From Spartobacteria bacterium (lineage in GTDB: Bacteria; Verrucomicrobiota; Verrucomicrobiia; Chthoniobacterales; UBA10450), in assembly GCA_021324035.1 (NCBI GenBank), contig JAJPJU010000098.1:1-17029 (forward strand): a DNA stretch of 17,029 bases, given 5' to 3'. Each line of letters opens with the position of its first letter. Position 1 is the first letter of the stretch. Of this stretch, positions 1-6,274 are shown piece by piece. The notes under the pieces are model-generated. The model did not search any database and had not been told where the DNA came from. It saw nothing but the letters and a program-made list of their open reading frames with translations. The position numbers and the translations under genes were made by a program.

Positions 1-899
1 GTGATCACAACGTCGGCATCATTCATTTTTCGTTCGAGCCCCACTGAATCGGAAACAACCTTGAAACCGGGAGTAATTTTCGCGCTGCAAAAGCTCATTA
101 ACCCAAATCCAAGGCCGCCTGCCGCCCCCGCGCCCGGTTCATTTCGGTAATCAAATCCAAATTCTTTCGCCACGACATCAGCAAGTTTGGTCAACGCTCG
201 TTCGAATTTATCGATCTTGTCAGGGGTCACGCCTTTTTGCGGACCAAACACGCGCGTCGCGCCATTGGCTCCGAGCAACGGATTTCGCACGTCGACTGCG
301 GCGATGATTTTTGGTTTGCCCTCACCTTTCCCCTCTCCCCCGGCGAGAGGAAGCCGCGAAACGGCAGCTGAGAGTACTTCAATGTGCGTCAGCTTTTCGA
401 GTTCGACTACGGTACCTTTTAATTCCTGCCCGCCGTTGAAAAAGTTAAAACCAAACGCGCGCGCCATACCAGTTCCGCCATCATTCGTCGCGCTGCCGCC
501 GAGACCAATGATGATCTCATTCGCGCCGCGCTTGGTCGCACCCAAAATCATTTCCCCAACACCGAACGTGGTCGCGATTTCAGGATTTAGCTCGTTCGGC
601 CGCAACCGCCGCATCCCCGCGGCCTCACTCATTTCCATCACCGCCAGCTTACGATCATCAATCCAACCGTAACTCGCCTCGATTTGGCGGCCGAGCGGAT
701 CATGCGATTTGCATTCAACCCATTTCGCGCCAAACGCCTGCGAAATTGCTTCGGCAGTTCCCTCACCACCGTCCGCCATCGGCACGATTTCGATCTCGGT
801 GTCCGGCAAAATTTCGCGCAGACCGGTCGCGATCGCCTCGGCGACTTCCCGCGCGCTCAGGGTTCCCTTAAACTTATCCGGCGCGATTAGAATTTTCAT
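1..899 (-). CDS. glxK: Glycerate kinase, C-terminus cut by window edge
   Basis: Glycerate kinase phosphorylates D-glycerate with ATP (to 2- or 3-phosphoglycerate depending on subtype), feeding glyoxylate/serine carbon into glycolysis in the cytosol. The N-terminus MKILIAPDKFKGTLSA, the MADGGEGT block (about residues 46-53), GLGGSATNDGG (about 136-146), VDVRNPLLGANG and VFGPQKG are family hallmarks. The last visible residues, GLERKMNDADVVIT, lead into the usual conserved GEGRLD region, so about 299 residues of roughly 370-380 are present. The ATG directly follows a REP-like repeat and has no clear Shine-Dalgarno, so it may depend on read-through from gatB, 54 bases upstream. Residues about 181-195 (SRLPLAGGEGKGEGK) look like a translated repeat between two conserved blocks. 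The family call is secure; the regiospecificity (glxK or garK type) is not decided. Confidence 0.93.
   Translation of the reverse strand, partial: MKILIAPDKFKGTLSAREVAEAIATGLREILPDTEIEIVPMADGGEGTAEAISQAFGAKWVECKSHDPLGRQIEASYGWIDDRKLAVMEMSEAAGMRRLRPNELNPEIATTFGVGEMILGATKRGANEIIIGLGGSATNDGGTGMARAFGFNFFNGGQELKGTVVELEKLTHIEVLSAAVSRLPLAGGEGKGEGKPKIIAAVDVRNPLLGANGATRVFGPQKGVTPDKIDKFERALTKLADVVAKEFGFDYRNEPGAGAAGGLGFGLMSFCSAKITPGFKVVSDSVGLERKMNDADVVI
319..350. repeat. Purine-rich palindromic repeat inside glycerate kinase
   Basis: On the minus strand this reads as a hairpin CCTCTC/GAGAGG around a CG-rich loop (332-337 with 345-350), followed by a GGGGAAAGGTGAGGG tail. This purine-rich type is familiar as an intergenic repeat in many environmental genomes (my recollection, not a search). 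Here it is in frame in a coding region and adds a Gly/Glu/Lys-rich stretch to the enzyme without breaking the frame. Confidence 0.6.
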
Positions 900-904
900 T
901 CGTT

Positions 905-957
905 GATAGGGACGCCGCGCTGCAGCGTCCGCGGACATCGCAGCGCGATGTCCCTAC
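905..957. repeat. REP-like paired hairpin between gatB and glycerate kinase
   Basis: Two hairpins lie side by side. GGACATCG/CGATGTCC (933-940 with 946-953) is a perfect 8-bp stem with a 5-base loop. GGACGC/GCGTCC (910-915 with 925-930) is a 6-bp stem. TAGGGAC (907-913) and GTCCCTA (950-956) form an alternative outer stem. On the minus strand the element starts with GTAG at the foot of the hairpin, as in REP sequences recognised by RAYT transposases. The TAG in that GTAG is the gatB stop codon. Confidence 0.75.
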
Positions 958-2408
958 CCTTTCAGTTTCTTCTCCAAAATTTCGCCGGCCAACTGCGGAT
1001 TCGCTTTCCCCTTCGATAACTTCATCACCTGACCTTTGAGAAAATTCAGCGACGCTGCGTTGCCCGCCTTGAAATCAGCGGCCGGTTTCGGATTCGCCGT
1101 GATCACTTCGTCCACGATCTTCTCGATCGCGCCGGTATCGCTCACCTGCTCTATTCCTTTTTCTTTCACGATCGCGGCTGGGCGTTTGCCGGTGGAAAAC
1201 ATTTCTCCAAAAACTTCCTTGCCCTGTTTGCCACTGATTTTGCCGCTGTCGATCAGGTTGACCAATTCATCGAGCGCTTCAGGCGGGATTGGACAATCGT
1301 TGATTGTTTTGCCGGAGCTGCTGAGCGCGCTTTGCAAATCGTTGAGAATCCAGTTAGCCACGCTTTTGGCTTTCTTCGAACCTTTGGCCGCGGTTTCAAA
1401 ATATCGCGCCAGATCGATGTCGTCCGCGAGAACGCCGGCATCGTATGCCGTGACTTGATACTGCTCGACGAATCGCGCGCGCTTTTGTTTCGGCAATTCG
1501 GGAACGCGCGCTCTCGCCTCCGGCAACAACACTTCGGTTTTTACCGGCACCAGGTCAGGATCCGGGAAATAACGATAATCGTGCGCTGATTCTTTGGTCC
1601 GCATCAAAAACGTTTCGCCGGCCGCATCGTCCCATCCCCGCGTCTCCTGTTGAAGTTTTTCGCCGCGCTTGAGCGCTTCGATCTGCCGTTCAATTTCATA
1701 AGCGAGCGCGCGACGTACCCCGCTGATTGAGTTCATGTTCTTGATCTCAATCTTGGCACCGAGCTCCGCCTGCGTCTCCGGACGAACTGAAACGTTGCAG
1801 TCGCATCGCAGCTGGCCCTTCTCCATGTCGGCGTCGCTCACGCCACCGTAAATCAGGATTTGCTTCAGCGAAGTGAGAAACGCGAATGCTTCCTCGGGTG
1901 AATTGATCTCCGGTTGGGTCACAATTTCCATCAACGGTGTTCCCGCGCGGTTGAAATCGATGCTCGTGTTGGTCTCGAAGTGGAAGCTCTTGGCCACGTC
2001 TTCTTCAAGGTGAATGCGAACGAGATGTACTTGTTTGCTCGGCGTCGCAATGTTCTTCTGAGCATCCTTTGGATAAGCCAGATCGTGCAATGGGACCGCG
2101 CCGTTTTCGCACAGCGGCATGTCGTATTGCGAAATCTGGTAGTTCTTCGGCATGTCGGGATAAAAATAATTTTTCCGATCGAATTTGCAGACCGGCGCGA
2201 TGTCGCAATCGAGCATGAGCCCGGTCAGCACCGTCATGCGAAGCGCTTCATGGTTCATCGCCGGCAATGCCCCCGGCAACCCGAGACAAATCGGACAGGT
2301 GTGCGTATTGGGCGCGGCGCCGAACTCAACCGGACACGCGCAGAACATTTTCGACCGCGTCTTGAGCTGGACATGAACTTCCAACCCGATGGTAGCTACA
2401 TAATTCAT
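954..2408 (-). CDS. gatB: Aspartyl/glutamyl-tRNA(Asn/Gln) amidotransferase subunit B
   Basis: GatB is the kinase/tRNA-binding subunit of GatCAB, which converts misacylated Glu-tRNA(Gln) and/or Asp-tRNA(Asn) to the correct aminoacyl-tRNA. The start MNYVATIGLEVHVQL, the zinc-type cysteines C23, C25, C38 and C41, the block YFYPDMPKNYQISQYD (about 81-96), RCDCNVSVRP and the signature DYRYFPDPDL (about 277-286) are all present. A C-terminal YqeY-like helical tail ends in LEKKLKG. Length 484 residues is normal. An open frame runs 10 codons further upstream, but the family begins at the MNYVATIGLEVH motif, so I take the ATG at 2408. The stop TAG falls inside the REP-like repeat. gatA and gatC are not in the window. 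Upstream is the GxxExxY gene (33-base gap). Confidence 0.97.
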   Translation of the reverse strand: MNYVATIGLEVHVQLKTRSKMFCACPVEFGAAPNTHTCPICLGLPGALPAMNHEALRMTVLTGLMLDCDIAPVCKFDRKNYFYPDMPKNYQISQYDMPLCENGAVPLHDLAYPKDAQKNIATPSKQVHLVRIHLEEDVAKSFHFETNTSIDFNRAGTPLMEIVTQPEINSPEEAFAFLTSLKQILIYGGVSDADMEKGQLRCDCNVSVRPETQAELGAKIEIKNMNSISGVRRALAYEIERQIEALKRGEKLQQETRGWDDAAGETFLMRTKESAHDYRYFPDPDLVPVKTEVLLPEARARVPELPKQKRARFVEQYQVTAYDAGVLADDIDLARYFETAAKGSKKAKSVANWILNDLQSALSSSGKTINDCPIPPEALDELVNLIDSGKISGKQGKEVFGEMFSTGKRPAAIVKEKGIEQVSDTGAIEKIVDEVITANPKPAADFKAGNAASLNFLKGQVMKLSKGKANPQLAGEILEKKLKG

Positions 2409-2422
2409 TACAAAAGCTTCTT

Positions 2423-2453
2423 CACACAACGTCCACAAAGGTCACAACGTCAC
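2423..2453. repeat. Left inverted-repeat arm at the 3' end of the GxxExxY gene
   Basis: A CACA-rich arm containing GTCCACAA at 2431-2438. The TGA stop of the GxxExxY gene (2442-2444) lies inside it. It pairs imperfectly with 2855-2879. Confidence 0.55.
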
Positions 2454-2852
2454 ATCAGAACAATTTTTATCGTCGAGCTTGCCATTAATGATCCTTTTGA
2501 TTCCGTTTTTCAAATGTGCTTCTCCAAAATTGATCAAAAGACCCAGTTTGAGATCGCTCATCCGTAATTGGGTCAAAAGCTGCTTCGCATGTAGCGCACT
2601 CATAGCTTCAACTGATTTTAGTTCTACGATGACTTTCGAATCGACGAGTAGATCAGTTCGATACGCCTCATCAAATCGGACACCATCATAAACGATTGGC
2701 ATTGGTTTCTGCCGCTCAACTATTAGTCCGCCCTTCTTCAGTTCATGGGCGAGTATGACTTCGTAAGCCGATTCGAGCAGTCCCGGACCAAGTTTGGTGT
2801 GAACAATAAACGCCGAATCTAACACACGCTTCGCAATTTCATTTTCCGACAT
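2442..2852 (-). CDS. GxxExxY family protein (PD-(D/E)XK-like)
   Basis: This 136-residue protein is named for the motif G24-L-L-E-S-A-Y30 within KLGPGLLESAYEVILAHEL. A nuclease-like constellation follows: D67 in RTDLLVD, then E77 and K79 in VIVELKS, resembling the PD-(D/E)XK fold to which the family has been assigned. The end LRLG-type block (DLKLGLLINFGEAHLKNGIKRI) is also characteristic. Function is unknown; family members often occur as several paralogs per genome in Verrucomicrobiota-like bacteria. It lies in the same direction as cvpA (32-base gap) and gatB (33-base gap). Both gaps consist largely of the inverted-repeat arms. It is intact, full length, and shows no frameshift. Nuclease activity is inference from motif spacing only. 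Confidence 0.9.
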   Translation of the reverse strand: MSENEIAKRVLDSAFIVHTKLGPGLLESAYEVILAHELKKGGLIVERQKPMPIVYDGVRFDEAYRTDLLVDSKVIVELKSVEAMSALHAKQLLTQLRMSDLKLGLLINFGEAHLKNGIKRIINGKLDDKNCSDVTL

Positions 2853-2854
2853 GC

Positions 2855-2879
2855 CGTCGTGTCCGTTGTGGACTTTGTG
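2855..2879. repeat. Right inverted-repeat arm at the 5' end of the GxxExxY gene
   Basis: Read on the minus strand, this arm begins CACAAAGTCCACAACGG and ends 2 bases before the ATG of the GxxExxY gene. It matches the opposite arm (2431-2449) in 16 of 19 core positions. Confidence 0.55.
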
Positions 2880-2884
2880 CGATA

Positions 2885-3787
2885 CTATTTCTGGACCGCG
2901 TAGTTGAGCGCGGCAACGACGTCGAATTTCTTCAAACGCTCGCGCAACTCCGGATCGTTCGCCGCATCAATGATCCGATGATCCTGAATCAGCTCCAAAA
3001 ATTGCCCCTGCGACAGCATTTGCGAAATCTCCTGGTCGTTCCGCAACGCCACCACTTTTGGATGTTCGGACAGTTCCTTCGCACCGGGATATTCCAGGAA
3101 TCGTTCGGCATACTGCGGATTTGCCGCGACCGTCCCGACCTTCTCGATCAAGTCGTAGGTTTTCTGCGGAACGATGTCCGTTTTCTTCAATACGTTGCCT
3201 ATTACCCCCATCTCGAGCGAGTTTTTCAGACGTGCGAGGGAAGTGGTTAATGGCGCTTCGTCCTCACCCGGCTCGGCAAAAATTCGCCGGCGCATATCCA
3301 CGGCATGAACAACGGACGAATCGTTTGCCTGCTCGCGGACTTCCGCATTGGCCACCGAACCGACCGAGCGAACCCCAACGACGATCAACCAGACCATGAA
3401 CACTCCGAAAAACGCGCCGAGCACCGCGCCGCTCGATCCGTAAATCAATCGAACAAGCAACGACTCGTGTTGATCGGTTCGCCGGAAAAGGGCCGAGCCG
3501 ATGCCGCTGATGATTGCGTAGATAACCAGTCCAAAAATCGCCCCGGCGAGGATCGACAACACTGCATCCGGCAATGTGAAAAACATGCCGAGAAGCGGCC
3601 CAAAAAATTTACTGGCGAACCAGCCGCAGAAGTAGGCAGCCACAAGTGCGCCAAGACGGGCGACCTGGCGAGGCAGTCCACGTCGCCATCCGCGCAGGAT
3701 TTCGAACAAAATCAAAATCACCGCGAACGAAACAAAAACGATCTGCCAAAGCGGCGAACCCGCCGCGGCTTGAACTTGCGACATCAT
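2885..3787 (-). CDS. CvpA family membrane protein
   Basis: About 300 residues. The N-terminal half has four hydrophobic segments (about residues 13-32, 43-62, 75-97 and 113-137). Between the first two lies the basic motif RGWRRGLPRQVARLGALVAAYFCGW, typical of CvpA (colicin V production) proteins. The C-terminal half is soluble and charged, with repeated short helices (for example LSEHPKVVALRNDQEISQ), longer than minimal CvpA of about 160-190 residues. The gene overlaps the end of aroC by ATGA (3784-3787), with AGAGAG just upstream, suggesting translational coupling. The next codon is also ATG (3784), an equally possible start. A longer frame upstream runs inside aroC and is less likely. The role in this organism is unknown; CvpA is linked to envelope homeostasis in other bacteria. 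Confidence 0.85.
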   Translation of the reverse strand: MMSQVQAAAGSPLWQIVFVSFAVILILFEILRGWRRGLPRQVARLGALVAAYFCGWFASKFFGPLLGMFFTLPDAVLSILAGAIFGLVIYAIISGIGSALFRRTDQHESLLVRLIYGSSGAVLGAFFGVFMVWLIVVGVRSVGSVANAEVREQANDSSVVHAVDMRRRIFAEPGEDEAPLTTSLARLKNSLEMGVIGNVLKKTDIVPQKTYDLIEKVGTVAANPQYAERFLEYPGAKELSEHPKVVALRNDQEISQMLSQGQFLELIQDHRIIDAANDPELRERLKKFDVVAALNYAVQK

Positions 3788-4875
3788 CTCTCTGGTAAAC
3801 GAATTGCCCGCTGACGGAGGGCGTGATCGCACAGGACCAGCGCGGCCATTGCTTCCACCATTGGCACTGCCCGAGGCAGGACGCAAGGGTCATGTCGGCC
3901 CCGGGCTGCCAGTTTGGTCTGCTCGCGCGAGGACGTAACGGTCTTTTGTTCGCGCGCAATCGTTGCTGTCGGCTTAAATGCAACCCGAAAGTAAATCTCC
4001 TCCCCGTTCGAGATTCCACCCTGAATACCCCCGGAATAATTGCTCGCTGTCCGAACTTTGCCGCCGCGCATTTCAAACGCATCGTTATGTTCGGAGCCGC
4101 GCATTCGCGTCGCGGAAAATCCCGAGCCGATTTCGAAACCTTTCGTTGCCGGCAAACTCAACATTGCTTTCGCCAGATCGGCCTCAAGTTTGTCGAAGAC
4201 CGGCTCGCCCAGTCCAACCGGCCCGTTCCGGACGACACACTCAATTATCCCGCCTAACGAATTACCATCGGCGCGCGTCGTCTCAATCAGCGAGATCATT
4301 TTCTTTGCCGTCGCTTTGTCCGGGCAACGCACAATGCTCGAGTCGACCTCAGCGACTTTGATTTTCGATCGGTCGACCTTAGCGGATAATTCGTGAATTG
4401 CGGAAACGTATCCGACAATTTCGATCTTTGGATAAAGCGTGCGCAAAATTTTCCGCGCTAACGCGCCCGCGGCAACGCGACCGATTGTCTCTCGGGCTGA
4501 GGCTCGTCCCCCGCCCTGCCAGTTTCGGATTCCGTACTTCGCTTCGTAAGTGAAATCTGCGTGCGAAGGCCGGAACGTCTTCGCCATCGCGGCATAGTCT
4601 TCGGGCCGCGCGTCTTTGTTGCGAACCAAAATTCCGATGGGCGTGCCGAGGGTCTTGCCGTCAAAAACACCGGAAAGAATTTCACAACGGTCTTCTTCTT
4701 TCCGCTGCGTCGTGATTTTGCTTTGTCCGGGACGGCGCCGATCCAGCTCACACTGAATTTCCGTCTCAGAAATCTCTATCTGCGGCGGACAACCGTCGAT
4801 CACCACCCCGACACCGCCGCCGTGCGATTCGCCGAACGTCGTGATCCGAAAAAGTTGCCCGAACGTGTTGCCCAT
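3784..4875 (-). CDS. aroC: Chorismate synthase
   Basis: Catalyses the last common step of aromatic biosynthesis: EPSP to chorismate by anti-1,4-elimination of phosphate, needing reduced FMN. All signatures are visible: TTFGESHGGGVG (12-23), the arginine cluster ELDRRRPGQSK (43-53), FRPSHADFTYEAKYG (101-115), GGGRASARET (121-130), MRGSEHNDAF (258-267), SNYSGGIQGGISNGE (278-292) and GRHDPCVLPRAVPMVEA (326-342). Length is 363 residues, normal for the family. The start MGNTFGQLFRITTFGESHG matches family N-termini. It is followed by cvpA with a 4-base overlap. Upstream lies a 154-base gap dominated by a triple-hairpin repeat, so it may have its own promoter in 4876-4924; I see no convincing consensus there. 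No unusual changes are seen. Confidence 0.98.
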   Translation of the reverse strand: MGNTFGQLFRITTFGESHGGGVGVVIDGCPPQIEISETEIQCELDRRRPGQSKITTQRKEEDRCEILSGVFDGKTLGTPIGILVRNKDARPEDYAAMAKTFRPSHADFTYEAKYGIRNWQGGGRASARETIGRVAAGALARKILRTLYPKIEIVGYVSAIHELSAKVDRSKIKVAEVDSSIVRCPDKATAKKMISLIETTRADGNSLGGIIECVVRNGPVGLGEPVFDKLEADLAKAMLSLPATKGFEIGSGFSATRMRGSEHNDAFEMRGGKVRTASNYSGGIQGGISNGEEIYFRVAFKPTATIAREQKTVTSSREQTKLAARGRHDPCVLPRAVPMVEAMAALVLCDHALRQRAIRLPER

Positions 4876-4924
4876 GAAGACGGGAAAATAAGTCCATCTC
4901 AGGCGATCACAACGCGTAATCTCC

Positions 4925-5021
4925 GGGAGCGCAGGCGGCTCGCCTGCAAAATCCAGCGGCTCGCCGGTTTAAGTCGTGTTTGGCGAGTCGCCGAACACCA
5001 CAGGCCGGCGGCCTGTGCTCC
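4925..5021. repeat. Triple-hairpin intergenic repeat between CGL and aroC
   Basis: Three palindromes in tandem: GCAGGCG/CGCCTGC (4931-4937 with 4941-4947, 3-base loop); a near-perfect 23-base palindrome centred on 4987 (4976-4986 with 4988-4998, one wobble mismatch); and CACAGGCC/GGCCTGTG (4999-5006 with 5010-5017, 3-base loop). GGGAGC (4925-4930) and GCTCC (5017-5021) frame the unit as outer ends. No U-run follows the stems, so this is not a classic intrinsic terminator, though it may stabilise the upstream mRNA end. It differs in sequence from the GTAG-headed repeats. Confidence 0.7.
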
Positions 5022-5029
5022 TCAGACGA

Positions 5030-6187
5030 TCAGATCGCTTCGAAAGCGAATTGCAGGTCGTCGATTAGATCGCGGAGATCCTCGATGCCGACCGAGAGCC
5101 GCACGAGCGAGTCGCCGATGCCGAGCTCATCCCGTTTCTCTTTCGGGACGGAGGCGTGGGTCATCAGTGCAGGATGATTGATCAAACTTTCCACACCGCC
5201 CAAACTTTCGGCGAGTGCGAACAAGTGCGTGTTTTCTAGAAATCGTTTCGTTCCGGCGAGATCGGTTTTCAAGATGATCGAGACCATTCCGCCAAAACCG
5301 CGCATCTGAGTGCGGGCGAGGTCGTGCTGCGGGTGCGATTTTAAACCTGGGTACATGACCTTTTCGACCTGCGGTTGCTCTTCAAGCCAGCGTGCGAGCT
5401 CCAGCGCGTTTGCGCAATGACGTTCCATCCGAATCGCGAGCGTTTTGAGACTTCGCAAAACGAGGAAGCTGTCGAAGGCGCCGGCAATTGCGCCGACTGA
5501 ATTTTGCAGGAACCACATCCGTTCGCCGAGATCCTTGTCGTTTACCACGGCGACGCCGCTCACAAGATCGGAGTGACCGTTCAAATATTTCGTCGCCGAA
5601 TGCACAACGATATCGAATCCGAATTCGATCGGCCGCTGGATCCAGGGCGTAGCGAAAGTATTGTCCGAGACAGACAGAATCTTGTGCTCCCGCGCAACTT
5701 TCGCGATCGCCTCGAGATCGATGATTTTCAAAAGCGGATTGCTTGGAGTCTCGATCCAAACCATTCGCGTATTCGGTTTGATTGCTTTTTCGAAGCGCGA
5801 CGCATCGGTTAAATCCACATAAGTGAATTCAAGAGCAGCCGATCGTTTTCGAACTTTGTCGAACAAGCGAAACGTGCCGCCGTAAAGATCGTCGCTGACG
5901 ACGATGTGCGAACCACTGTCGAGCAGTTCAAGCACAGTCGACATGGCAGCGAGTCCCGATGCGAAGGCAAACCCGCGCGTTCCACCTTCCAGGTCGGCAA
6001 TGCATTTTTCGTAAGCCAGCCGGGTGGGATTGATCGAGCGCGCATAATCGAATCCTTTGTGTTTTCCGGGACTTTCCTGGACGTAGGTGGACGTCGCGTA
6101 AATCGGTGTCATCACCGCGCCGGTGGTCGGATCGGGTTCCTGGCCGGCGTGGATCGCGCGAGTAGCAAATTCCTGCTGTCGTTTCAT
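5030..6187 (-). CDS. Cystathionine gamma-lyase / gamma-synthase (PLP, Cys/Met family)
   Basis: A PLP enzyme of the Cys/Met metabolism family, 385 residues. Visible are TRAIHAGQEPDPTTGAV (9-25), the pyridine-phosphate tyrosine region YARSINPTR (48-56), FASGLAAM (75-82), DDLYGGTFRLF (99-109), SDNTFATP (174-181) and the Schiff-base lysine K200 in SATKYLNGHSD. The C-terminus has AESLGGVESLINHPALMTHAS and LVRLSVGIEDLRDLIDDL. Sequence alone does not separate gamma-lyase (cystathionine to cysteine) from gamma-synthase (MetB-like). The neighbouring cystathionine beta-synthase, 87 bases upstream, favours gamma-lyase and reverse transsulfuration. A REP-like element fills most of the gap to the beta-synthase gene. 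The start has only a weak ribosome site. Family certain, reaction inferred. Confidence 0.95.
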   Translation of the reverse strand: MKRQQEFATRAIHAGQEPDPTTGAVMTPIYATSTYVQESPGKHKGFDYARSINPTRLAYEKCIADLEGGTRGFAFASGLAAMSTVLELLDSGSHIVVSDDLYGGTFRLFDKVRKRSAALEFTYVDLTDASRFEKAIKPNTRMVWIETPSNPLLKIIDLEAIAKVAREHKILSVSDNTFATPWIQRPIEFGFDIVVHSATKYLNGHSDLVSGVAVVNDKDLGERMWFLQNSVGAIAGAFDSFLVLRSLKTLAIRMERHCANALELARWLEEQPQVEKVMYPGLKSHPQHDLARTQMRGFGGMVSIILKTDLAGTKRFLENTHLFALAESLGGVESLINHPALMTHASVPKEKRDELGIGDSLVRLSVGIEDLRDLIDDLQFAFEAI

Positions 6188-6222
6188 GTGGATCTAAAAG
6201 ATAGGCGGCTTCAACTAAATAG

Positions 6223-6273
6223 GTAGCGGCGATTGACCTCAATCGCCATGGCCGTTCGGTGAACGGACGCTAC
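6223..6273. repeat. REP-like paired hairpin (BIME-like) between CBS and CGL
   Basis: The element begins GTAGCG (6223-6228) and ends CGCTAC (6268-6273), which pair as an outer stem. Inside are GCGATTGA/TCAATCGC (6229-6236 with 6239-6246) and CCGTTC/GAACGG (6252-6257 with 6261-6266). The whole can fold as a three-way cruciform. The GTAG head on both strands resembles a convergent pair of REP units. It starts only 2 bases after the stop codon of the beta-synthase gene (minus strand). Confidence 0.78.
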
Positions 6274-6274
6274 A

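Larger units (their letters stand above)
2423..2879. mobile_element. Putative GxxExxY cassette bounded by inverted repeats
   Basis: An imperfect inverted repeat brackets the GxxExxY gene exactly. GTCCACAA and following bases at 2431-2449 match the reverse complement of 2855-2873 in 16 of 19 positions, with related CACA-rich flanks on both outer sides. The gene starts 3 bases inside one arm and its stop codon lies within the other, so the roughly 457-bp unit is almost entirely gene plus ends. It separates cvpA and gatB. No clear target-site duplication is visible and there is no transposase. Mobility is inference. Confidence 0.4.

Noticed and set aside
1914..2567. Plus-strand open frame of 217 codons
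   Set aside because: Antisense to gatB and the GxxExxY gene, both of which have clear family motifs.
2423..2879. Target-site duplication flanking the GxxExxY cassette
   Set aside because: The bases immediately outside the arms (GCTTCTT and CGATAC) do not match, so insertion by standard transposition is not demonstrated.
4925..5021. Rho-independent terminator for CGL
   Set aside because: The stems are strong, but no U-run follows any of them on the minus strand. Repeat architecture explains it better.
4561..5181. Plus-strand open frame of 206 codons spanning aroC, the triple hairpin and the CGL end
   Set aside because: Arg-rich translation across a repeat and antisense to two conserved enzymes.
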